From Carpediemonas membranifera (lineage: Eukaryota > Fornicata): a stretch of DNA of 64,000 nucleotides. The stretch lies in contig JAHDYR010000066.1 in the NCBI GenBank assembly GCA_019828565.1, forward strand, positions 434,001 through 498,000, read 5' to 3'. The notes under the pieces are model-generated. The model was not told the origin of the DNA. It did no database searches and saw only the letters and a program-made list of their open reading frames with translations. The translations under genes were made by a program, and so were the position numbers. Below are positions 1 through 7,721 of this stretch, piece after piece; the first letter of the stretch is position 1, and each line of letters starts with the position of its first letter.

Positions 1-284
1 CATTCCGACTCGACAGGCCGAGGCTCTCATGCCGGGGTCCGTGGGGGTGTCGACTCGGTCGCTCAAAGAAACAACTCCACTGCATTCGAATTAAAGGCTT
101 TCTGCTTCGCCCACCCCTGTTCTCACTTGTGGCACCGTGCTCTCACCCGGTTGAGTCTCCGCGGCTTGGCACCGGCAGATAACCTTCGGTCAGTCCGACC
201 TGCATGCATGCGCGCCATTCCTTGCCATTCGTTTGGTCCGCCGTGGTCCGGCCATGGCCGCCTGACTTGACTCCGGTCGTCAAT

Positions 285-959
285 ATGCTCGGGTTTGCAC
301 GGGACCTGTATGACTACATCACATTCAAGCCAGAGATGAGAGTATGCTTACTAGGCGAGTCAGGCAGTGGAAAGACGCTGTTCGCTTTGACGATGGCGGA
401 TTATTTTGAGCCGAAAGAGCGACTTCAGCGTCAAACGAAGCCCACTGCTGGATTGAACCACATTAGGATAGCTACAGAGACTTATCGCTTCTGTATATGG
501 GATCTTCCGGGGAATAAGGCCTTCAGGTCGATGTGGCAGCGCTACTCGAGTGACGCTCATGCGACAATCATCCTCGCCACTGCCGACTGCCCGGCCAAGG
601 ACGTCCGCACGGTGTACGACTGCCTGATGCATATCCCGGGCCGCATAGCGATTATGGTCCGCGGGTCGGCGGACCCCCTCATGACAGTGTGGGGTGACAT
701 CGCACAGACGGTGCCCCTCGTCGACCCCGCCGCCATGGTCATGACTACGGCACTGCTACCGCCCATGCGGCCAGCTGGGGGGCTTGGGGCTGTGCTGGGG
801 TCTATATCCCACTGCGGCGCCGAAACCCTCCCCCCTCCTGAGATTGAGGCGGTGAAGGGAACACTCGACGGCGTCCCTGTGATCTTAGTGGGTGTTAGTG
901 AGGGTCAGAAGCTGTGCGACGTCGGGGAGCGGGTGCTGGCCTGGCTTTCCGAGGGGTGA
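285..959 (+). CDS. Divergent Arf-family GTPase, ARFRP1/Arl3-like
   Basis: A 224-residue small GTPase. I start at the ATG at 285 rather than an in-frame ATG at 204, because the sequence from there (MLGFARDLYDY) matches the N-terminus of ARFRP1/yeast Arl3. The P-loop GESGSGKT is at residues 24-31, the switch-I Thr sits in TKPTAG (about 51-56), and switch II reads WDLPGN (about 72-77). The segment RSMWQRY also matches the ARFRP1 family, which works in Golgi trafficking. Two things are odd. The usual switch-II Gln is Asn, and no NKxD guanine-specificity motif is visible: the expected strand reads IAIMVRGSADP. It may bind nucleotide weakly or unusually. The C-terminal half is longer and more divergent than in canonical Arfs. 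Family assignment is fairly secure; function is inferred. Confidence 0.7.
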   Translation: MLGFARDLYDYITFKPEMRVCLLGESGSGKTLFALTMADYFEPKERLQRQTKPTAGLNHIRIATETYRFCIWDLPGNKAFRSMWQRYSSDAHATIILATADCPAKDVRTVYDCLMHIPGRIAIMVRGSADPLMTVWGDIAQTVPLVDPAAMVMTTALLPPMRPAGGLGAVLGSISHCGAETLPPPEIEAVKGTLDGVPVILVGVSEGQKLCDVGERVLAWLSEG

Positions 960-1749
960 TGGGAAGAGGGTCGTTTCTTTTGGTTTAAAGTTTTAGATGC
1001 GGTATTGGTGCCAGTAACGAGTCTAGCAAAGGGTGAGGTGGTCTGGGTCTGCGTACAGGACCAGACCTTCGCCCCGCAGATTATGTCAGAAAACAAGTAG
1101 CGTTTAGAGGGTTTATGTGGAGGATTCATGTAAAGGTGACTTAGGCTGTCGACCCCCCTGGGATGAACTCCAGAGGACTGAACAGGTTCAGTCTGACGGC
1201 CCACCTGTCGTACACCAGAAGGGTAGCGGACATGAGGGCGTCGGCGATGGTAAGAGCGACGGTTCTGGGTGGGATCTTGGTTCTCGCTCCAGCAGAAACT
1301 AGGAATGCGGCAGCTTTGGACGCGCACATTGGGATGTTGGAGCCATCCGGCCGCGGAAATTTAGACTCAACAATTCTAATCCTGCGCGGCACACTACCTC
1401 CACTCACCCACTTCAGCCCTCGTCTGTACAATCGGGCTTTCGTGCTTTCAGTCGTCGGTCTGCACGAAAAGATGCGTCGTCCATCGTCTGTGTCGAACGC
1501 TGCTGTCTTCTTTCGCGTCTGTGCTCGTCTGTTACGCGCTCATCTGTCGTCCATTGCCGGCGTCTGAAGCTCATGTCGTCGTCGTCATCGTCATCTTCGT
1601 CTGTTGTGAGAGACACTAGTGGTGGAAAGCGGTTGTAGCTAGTAGTAAAGACGCTTTGTGTTGTATGATGCTGCTAGCTGATGAACCCCGAAAAGAAATG
1701 ATCGATGCATGCAGCTCAATAGACTCCAATCCCTTCCAAGATAAACACG
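960..1749. other. Intergenic region with no secure gene
   Basis: About 790 bp between the GTPase stop and the Fanzor remnant. Short open frames lie on both strands. The minus-strand frame 1431-1141 looks the most protein-like, and its VPRRIRIVESK segment recurs near 3.75 kb. A TCG/TCA-rich microsatellite lies at about 1572-1602 and gives an Asp-rich run on the minus strand. I recognise no family here. It could be decayed mobile-element sequence attached to the adjacent Fanzor. Confidence 0.5.
1360..1393. repeat. Left copy of a ~34-bp direct repeat flanking the Fanzor locus
   Basis: About 30 of 34 bases match the copy at 3737-3770 in the same orientation; the shared core is ATCCTGCGCGGCACA. 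Read on the minus strand, both copies encode VPRRIRI(V/L)ESK. Three of the four differences are synonymous third-position changes, so the repeat probably derives from coding sequence. Confidence 0.65.
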
Positions 1750-1836
1750 GTGAAGGCTTCCGTTAACAAGGCCATTGGCGAGATTAACGGTGGAGGCGAT
1801 AACAACGCGCCGCGGCGAGGAAACCTTGAACCGGGC

Positions 1837-3623
1837 ATGCGTTCTTTCACGCAGGCTAAGTACACATTCACTTGCCTGCTTGCGTGCGTCTCTGCATCTG
1901 CGCACGCGTTGACCCCACCGAGGACGGTCAACCTGTTCGACGAGGAGGTCCTCAAGCAGATCGTCAGCATTGCTCAGCAAAAGGTGTCGAAGGCAAAGGC
2001 AGCGGATCGGTGCAGGTGGATTGGCGACCTGGCGATGCGGAGGTACCCTGACATAACCCCACTCGTCCAGGACTTCAGGGAAGCCTACATTGGAATTGCA
2101 TTTCCATTTCAGAGCTGGTTGGGTGAGTACTCCACATCCACCCGGGTCTGGCTCTCGCGCGCGTCACACGCGTACCTGACCCGTCTTCGTGCTGGATTAG
2201 AACGGGTGCGTCTGCTCCTCCATGATCGGCCGGGTGTTCTACAGGATTTTCTCGACACCCTAGGCGAGCTCGACACTGAGGTTGCCGCCATAGCCGCCGA
2301 TCATGGCAGGTATCATCATCGCATGCATTGCCCGAGGAGCAACGGGTGGGTCGCACTGATACCGTGGCCGAGGCCCTCGTCGGCGTGCTGTCGTGCGTCA
2401 CGCGCATGAGTGCTGCAGTGACCAAGCTGGTCACACTCACTCGTGCCGTGAACCTCGAGTTCAGTCAGGCCCTGCCAGAGCCGAAGCTCGTCCCGTTCGT
2501 GCCGATGGCACCGGTCAGGCCTGGGTTCATGACCATCGATCGCGGAGTGACAGTGCTCACCCCAGCGATGAAGAGGCGCCTGCGTGAGCACGTGAATTGG
2601 TCAGCAACTAAGAACTTGACCACTGAGCAGGTTGATAGATACGAGCGTGATCACGGCGACATCACCAAGCTCCGCAGAGTGCTCTCTGTGAAGACAGACG
2701 GGGTCTCTGTTGCTGTGACGGGTTGGGTGGGTCGCGAGAAATACCGTGGCGGTCGGGTGGCTGACCGGCCCACGTACAAAAAGGGTAGCAGCAACAAGCG
2801 GGCTCGGCTCGGTCAGGATGACGCCGAGGCTACTCCTGCCCCGGACATTCAAGCTCTCATGGGCTTCGACCCTGGTGCTCGGTCGCTGGGCGGCTACACG
2901 ATCCGCCGCCCAGACGGGCAGAGTGTATCTGGCGTACTCGCTAAGTGTGGCTACACTGCCACCCCCTCTTTCCGCGTGAATATGAGCGCAGCATCGTTCA
3001 AAACGACAAGTCTAGAGGCTCTCAAACAGTCGATTAGGTTTGTCCATGAGAACATCGTTCAGATCATTAACGAGGGGACGAGAAAGTGTTTCCGCCGTGC
3101 GACTTTTTGCCAATCACTGTCTGCGCCAGAAGCACTTCGCCCGGGCTGGACGTAAACTCCTGGATGATCTCGGCGGGCGCCCCCGGAGCCCATTCAACTC
3201 GAAGTCGCGTATGGGGCTGCACTGTTTGGTTCCGCCGGCACTCCCTCCTGTGCTCCGTACCGCCACTTTGCTCGAGCTCTTCCTGGCATCATGCTCCGGC
3301 ACAACGTCGTCGTGAGTGTCACGATGGTCTCGGAATTCCGCACTTCCATCGTGTGCCCATACTGCAAAGCACACTTCAGACGTGTGGTGCACACACACCG
3401 CACCATGCTCTGCCAGAATCCCGCGTGCGAGGGAGCTCCATGGCGCGTTGAACGGCTACGTCGGCATCCCGAGCAGAGAGACATACTTCTCAATCTCTCT
3501 CACCGAAATAAGAGCGCCAGCGAGAACATCCTTTGGTGCACCTTCGATGCAACTTCAGATCAGATAGAGCAATCTCCTTTCCACTACGACTCCCAGAGAG
3601 GTGCTCTTCCTCGCTATCATTAA
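1837..3623 (+). pseudogene. Degenerate Fanzor (eukaryotic TnpB-like RNA-guided nuclease)
   Basis: Fanzors are RNA-guided RuvC-type DNA nucleases carried by eukaryotic mobile elements. Coding potential continues across three frame segments. 1837-~2330 is a helical N-terminal region. ~2330-3060 contains VKTDGVSVAV and then the RuvC-I motif GFDPGARSL, with its Asp codon at 2868. ~3201-3623 contains EVAYGAALFGSAG, then SEFRTSIVCPYC, a zinc finger with Cys codons at 3354, 3363, 3411 and 3426, and RuvC-III as HRNKSASENI. The RuvC-III catalytic Asp is Asn (codon 3507). Between segments, RLFANHCLRQKHFARAG (about 3105-3155) lies in a third frame, so at least three frame changes exist, one beside a C5 run at 3180-3184. 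A 25-nt GTTTGT...TTCAG stretch (3038-3062) could be an intron that mends one of them. No ATG-initiated continuous frame exists. Probably a dead copy. Confidence 0.75.
3038..3062 (+). other. Possible 25-nt intron inside the Fanzor remnant
   Basis: It starts GTTTGT, the commonest donor in this window, and ends TTCAG. Removing it moves the reading frame from the RuvC-I segment into the frame holding RLFANHCLRQKHF. It is shorter than every other intron here (29-46 nt), so chance is a serious alternative. Confidence 0.3.
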
Positions 3624-3662
3624 CTTGCTAAGTTGAGCAAGCACGCGCTGCAGCGCGCGTGA
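3624..3662 (+). ncRNA. Tandem hairpins after the Fanzor stop; possible omega-RNA or element right end
   Basis: Directly after the TAA at 3621-3623 comes CTTGCT...AGCAAG (3624-3629/3636-3641, perfect 6-bp stem). Next is an almost perfect palindrome centred on GCGCTGCAGCGC (about 3645-3656). TnpB/Fanzor guide RNAs are typically encoded at or beyond the 3' end of the nuclease gene and end at the element boundary. The role here is inference from position and structure only. Confidence 0.35.
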
Positions 3663-3736
3663 TATGCAGCGCACGATTGATAGAGTATGATGAACCACAC
3701 TGCGATCCTGATGCTGCTTGGATCACTCACGTGTGT

Positions 3737-3770
3737 TTTGGACTCAAGTATTCTTATCCTGCGCGGCACA
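3737..3770. repeat. Right copy of the ~34-bp direct repeat flanking the Fanzor locus
   Basis: Partner of the copy at 1360-1393. It lies about 20 bp before the MORN gene start, so it also sits in that gene's promoter or leader. On the minus strand it reads VPRRIRILESK with no long frame around it. Confidence 0.65.
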
Positions 3771-3789
3771 AAACTGAAATCTCACTCAA

Positions 3790-5580
3790 ATGGCTCCAAC
3801 AAAGAGTAGGGGAGCAAAATCGAAAACAACTGTGAAGGTATTCCCAAATGGTCATCGATATCAAGGTCCGATGAAGGAGGGGAAGATGCATGGCCGCGGA
3901 TCGTACATTTGGCCTGACGGCTCGGTGTATGAGGGCAATTTCCGCAATGGGTACATGGAGGGTGTGGGGAAGAAGGTCTGGGCGACAGGCCGTGTATATC
4001 ATGGCGAGTGGAAGCACGACAAGCCGCACGGCGAGGGCGAGGGCTCGTGGCCCAGTGGCGAGAGGTACGTCGGGTCCTGGAAGGCCGGCCTCTTCGACGG
4101 TGACGGCCACCGCATCTTCTCCAACGGCGACGAGTACCGCGGCGAGTACTTCAGCGGCCGGGAAGAGGGCGGCGGCGTATTTACCGCGGCCGACGGCTGG
4201 TCGTACTCTGGCGGGTTCCACGACGGTGCCATGACCGGGCAGGGTGACATTCGCTTCCCTGACGGCCGGGTGTACACAGGGCAGTGCAAGGCGGGCAAGC
4301 TGCATGGTTTCGGGCGTCTGGAGTGGCCCGACGGGCAGTACTACGAGGGTGGCTTCATCGAGGGCGCCATGGCCGGCGAGGGGCTGCGGGTGCTGTCGAA
4401 CGGGTGCGTGTACGAGGGGGAGTTCGACGACAACCTCTTCCACGGTGAGGGCACACTCACATGGTCGAGCGGCCATCGTTACTCGGGCGGCTGGCGGTGC
4501 GGCGCCATGTCGGGCACGGGCACGCTGGTCTTCATCGACGGAACCCGTGTTACGGCGGAGTTCGACGACAACGTCATGGGCCGCTACATCACGAAGGAGT
4601 ACCCGGATGGCTCTGTCTTCGAGGGTGAGGTTCTTAATGGCCGGCCCGACGGCGAGGGCGCCTTCTCATGGCCGGACGGGAGACAGTTCGTCGGCCAGTT
4701 CCGCAACGGCATGATGCAGGGCCGAGGTGTGCTCCTCTTCGCCCTGGAGGGCGGCGTGGCCCGGTACGAGGGGCCGTTCTGGGCCAATCTCTTCCACGGG
4801 GACGACGGCGTCCTGACCCTACCGAGCGGAGACAGGTTTGAGGGCCAGTTCAGCGACGGCAACTACTGTGGCGACGGGACGTTCACGTGGCTGGCGACGG
4901 GCGTCTACCGCGGTCAGTTCAAGGCCAACCTGCTCCACGGCACGGGCGAACTTGAGCTGGCGGAGGGCCTGCACTTCTCGGGGACGTTCAGGGAGGGCCA
5001 CATGGACGGGACTGGCACGGTCGTCACTGCAGACCGCTTCCAGTACAGCGGCGAGTGGCTCAACTCCCAGCCTCATGGGCTCGGGTCCGTCATGTGGGCG
5101 ACGGGCGCCACGTACGCCGGTGTGTTGTCCAAGGGGCTGCCGCACGGCAAGGGGCGCGTGCAGTATGCAGACGGGTCCGTATACGTCGGGGCGTTCGAGG
5201 AGGGGCTGCCGCACGGCCACGGGCTGCTCACCATTGGAGACGTCCGCGTCACTGCCCTGTGGGACGGTGGCGACGTTGTCGAGAAGCTTGTGGGGCCGCC
5301 AGAGACGGGGTTCACGGGCACCATCGGGCGCGAGCGGGAGACGATCGTCACCGGCAAGGCCATCGTCCTTTACGGAGACGGGAGCCGGTACGTCGGGGAC
5401 CTGGTGGAGAACAAGCGGCACGGCGATGGGTTGTTCGTCTACCCTTGCGGGGAGACGGTTCGGGGGACGTGGGCGAACGACCTCATTGACGGCCGCATGC
5501 TCCCGGAGGAGGGGGCTGACGTGAGCAACATCGCCCGGCTGGGGCAGGACCGGAGCAGTGTGGACCTACGCGTCGGGTGA
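3790..5580 (+). CDS. MORN-repeat protein
   Basis: A 596-residue protein built almost wholly of about two dozen MORN repeats of ~23 residues, from residue ~15 to ~585, with units such as YEGNFRNGYMEGVG and YHGEWKHDKPHGEG. There is no kinase, PIP5K or other catalytic domain. A short basic N-terminus (KSRGAKSKTTVK) precedes the repeats. Several repeats near residues 250-265 and 480-500 are degenerate. MORN arrays generally act in membrane-associated or cytoskeletal scaffolds, including basal-body and flagellar structures in protists; the particular role here is unknown. The ATG at 3790 is the only sensible start. The stop is followed by a TGTAAAG signal at about 5600. Confidence 0.9.
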   Translation: MAPTKSRGAKSKTTVKVFPNGHRYQGPMKEGKMHGRGSYIWPDGSVYEGNFRNGYMEGVGKKVWATGRVYHGEWKHDKPHGEGEGSWPSGERYVGSWKAGLFDGDGHRIFSNGDEYRGEYFSGREEGGGVFTAADGWSYSGGFHDGAMTGQGDIRFPDGRVYTGQCKAGKLHGFGRLEWPDGQYYEGGFIEGAMAGEGLRVLSNGCVYEGEFDDNLFHGEGTLTWSSGHRYSGGWRCGAMSGTGTLVFIDGTRVTAEFDDNVMGRYITKEYPDGSVFEGEVLNGRPDGEGAFSWPDGRQFVGQFRNGMMQGRGVLLFALEGGVARYEGPFWANLFHGDDGVLTLPSGDRFEGQFSDGNYCGDGTFTWLATGVYRGQFKANLLHGTGELELAEGLHFSGTFREGHMDGTGTVVTADRFQYSGEWLNSQPHGLGSVMWATGATYAGVLSKGLPHGKGRVQYADGSVYVGAFEEGLPHGHGLLTIGDVRVTALWDGGDVVEKLVGPPETGFTGTIGRERETIVTGKAIVLYGDGSRYVGDLVENKRHGDGLFVYPCGETVRGTWANDLIDGRMLPEEGADVSNIARLGQDRSSVDLRVG

Positions 5581-5686
5581 GACGGCCGGGATCCTTCTGT
5601 AAAGTGTGTTTTTCGAGGCATCATTCTGAGCGTCCGACATTTGTCGCTCGCCACAAAGAGAACAACAAGCAACACGCATTGCCACG

Positions 5687-7120
5687 ATGGGTGGAATCGT
5701 GTCTAAGAATCCTGACACACACAGGAGGGGGTATGAAATGTCTTCGTCGTTTCCCGGGACAAACACAGACGAGGCATCACTAAGCAGCTCTGTCATCCAG
5801 TACACAGAGACGGGCAATGCAAGCCATACTGACCGGGAGCGCTTCCTGTGTAACGACGGCTACTACAAGGGCAACAGCCGAGAGGCCACGCTCCTTGACC
5901 TCCCGTCCTCCAAGCTCCGGCCGCCCATCCGGCATTGGCAGCTCGCCAGCCTCATCGGCCAGGGGGCGTTCGGGGCGGTGTACCTGGGTATGAACCAGGA
6001 CACCGGGAGCCTCATGGCGGTGAAGCAGGTGGTGTTCAATGGAGAGGAGTGCGAAGAGGTCGCCGCATTCGAGTACGAGATCGGGCTCATGCAGAACCTC
6101 AACCACCGCAACATCGTCAAGTACCTCGGTTTCGACCGGACCGAGACGACGCTCAACATCTTCATGGAATATGTTCCAGGTGGCAACTTGTCGGCCTTCG
6201 TGTCGCCCAAGAAGTTTGGGCCGCTCCAGGAGAGCCTTATCCGGATCTACACGAAGCAGATCCTGCTGGGGCTCAAATATCTGCATGACCACCAGATCAT
6301 CCACCGCGACATCAAGGGCGCTAACATCCTCGTCAGCAGCAACGGTGTCATCAAGCTGGCAGACTTCGGAGCGTCTAAGAAGCTGTCGACAATCGCCACG
6401 AAGAGGGACGACAAGGCCTCGTTGAAGGGCACGCCCTACTTCATCGCCCCCGAGGCCGTCACCGATCCCCAGCACGTCGGCCGGCAGAGCGACATATGGA
6501 GCGTCGGGTGCTGCATCATCGAGATGGCCACGGGCAAACCGCCGTACTACGATGAACACGAGAACGCGTCATTGGCCGCGGTGTTGTTCAAGATCGCGTC
6601 CCTCAAGACCGGCCCCGACCCTCCCGACTACTTCACCCCAGAGGGCAAGGCCTTCCTCAAGAAGTGCTTCCAGCTCGAACCCGCGAACAGGCCGACCGCC
6701 AAGGCTCTTCTGGCTGATGTCTGGCTGAGCGCCGTGCCAGTGCCCCACGCAGAGGATGCCCGCGCGCCGACGTCGCCACTAGCCCGAATGGCCACGTCAG
6801 ACCTACCCGCACCTGCGTTCGGCTTCCATGACGACGCGGTGCAGCTTGTGGACGACGACTCGAGCGACTCGACAATGGAGTACGTGGTCGAGTCGCTGAA
6901 TGGGACGCAGCTTGACATCACTGGGGCCAATCCAATGACCGAGCCGAGCTTCAAGGTCGACATCCAGGTCAAGTTCGACGAGGTCAGCACCCCGGCGGTG
7001 AGTGGGGCTGTGGGGGGCGACTACGTGTTTGGTGAGGGCGAAAGGTTGACTAGAAACCTGACGGCGGACATGAACGACGCCAGGTGGGCGTCGTGGGGTG
7101 AGGAGACCCACCGGGAGTGA
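5687..7120 (+). CDS. STE11/MEKK-like protein kinase with N-myristoylation motif
   Basis: A 477-residue Ser/Thr kinase. The catalytic domain spans about residues 84-335: glycine loop GQGAFGAVY (91-99), Lys113 in AVKQV, HRDIKGAN (His206-Arg207-Asp208), DFG at 226-228 and APE at 254-256. Subdomain sequence (HRNIVKYLG, GTPYFIAPE) resembles the MEKK/NPK1/STE11 group, the top tier of MAPK cascades. The N-terminus MGGIVSK is a good N-myristoylation signal (Gly2, Ser6, Lys7), suggesting membrane attachment. The region 340-477 is acidic and Ser-rich without a recognised domain. All catalytic residues are present, so it should be active. Confidence 0.88.
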   Translation: MGGIVSKNPDTHRRGYEMSSSFPGTNTDEASLSSSVIQYTETGNASHTDRERFLCNDGYYKGNSREATLLDLPSSKLRPPIRHWQLASLIGQGAFGAVYLGMNQDTGSLMAVKQVVFNGEECEEVAAFEYEIGLMQNLNHRNIVKYLGFDRTETTLNIFMEYVPGGNLSAFVSPKKFGPLQESLIRIYTKQILLGLKYLHDHQIIHRDIKGANILVSSNGVIKLADFGASKKLSTIATKRDDKASLKGTPYFIAPEAVTDPQHVGRQSDIWSVGCCIIEMATGKPPYYDEHENASLAAVLFKIASLKTGPDPPDYFTPEGKAFLKKCFQLEPANRPTAKALLADVWLSAVPVPHAEDARAPTSPLARMATSDLPAPAFGFHDDAVQLVDDDSSDSTMEYVVESLNGTQLDITGANPMTEPSFKVDIQVKFDEVSTPAVSGAVGGDYVFGEGERLTRNLTADMNDARWASWGEETHRE

Positions 7121-7721
7121 GGGCATTAGCTGTCGCTCGGCGGATCCCTCCGTGATAAATTATAGTTTATGCTGTGGTGCTTGGTGTTGTTGCCGAGTTC
7201 GACGGAATGCCCTTCAGAGGTGACTCATGACTAACAGCCAGGCTGTTAGTCATTCTCTCACCGTCATGGGTGCCAGTCGACCCACCCTGCAACTAAAGCG
7301 CATCTGGATTAAGTCGGACACGCGAGGACAACTATCCTTACCAATAAACAGAGTTATTCAACGATTGCAACGACGGCGTTGACCTAATCGGGTGACCCAC
7401 CCAGACGGCAAGCTCATTGAGGTTGGACTGCATGAGTATGCTGAACGAAACCGCGTGTCAGACATGCTCTCAAACCACGACAGCTCCCATGGGTGGCAGG
7501 GGATGGTTACCGTCGGCCTGAGGGACCCGTTGCTCAACCCCACCTTCACAGGAATCCAGCGGGATCAGGGCAAATGTGTCATGGAAGTCAAGTAACCCAA
7601 TTCTACGGCTGTCACCATTGGGAGAAGCCAGCTGGGATGATTGTCGCGGCAACTATTGAGCAATCAACCATCTGATGCTGCAGTCACGCTAAAGATTTAC
7701 TACTGATACATTGGCCCCATG
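7121..7721. other. Intergenic region between convergent genes
   Basis: About 600 bp, long for this window. It carries the kinase 3' end (GATAAAT near 7155), a perfect 13-bp inverted repeat, and near 7680-7700 the RTAAAY signal of the converging minus-strand gene. A plus-strand frame of 67 codons (7392-7595) begins with GTG and matches no family I know. I see no convincing gene. Confidence 0.5.
7227..7253. repeat. 27-bp perfect palindrome
   Basis: ATGACTAACAGCC and its exact reverse complement are separated by a single A. The stem is 13 bp, far above chance for such a short spacer. It lies about 110 bp after the kinase stop. Confidence 0.85.

Noticed and set aside
1360-3770. Target-site duplication of the Fanzor element
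   Set aside because: Repeats are too long and diverge mostly at synonymous sites, so a simple TSD does not explain them.
4819-5421. Long minus-strand frame (200 codons) opposite the MORN gene
   Set aside because: Shadow of the GC-rich MORN repeats; no start context or family, and the plus-strand product is unmistakable.
7392-7595. 67-codon plus-strand frame in the 7.1-7.7 kb gap
   Set aside because: Begins with GTG, has no recognisable similarity and competes with other short frames on both strands.
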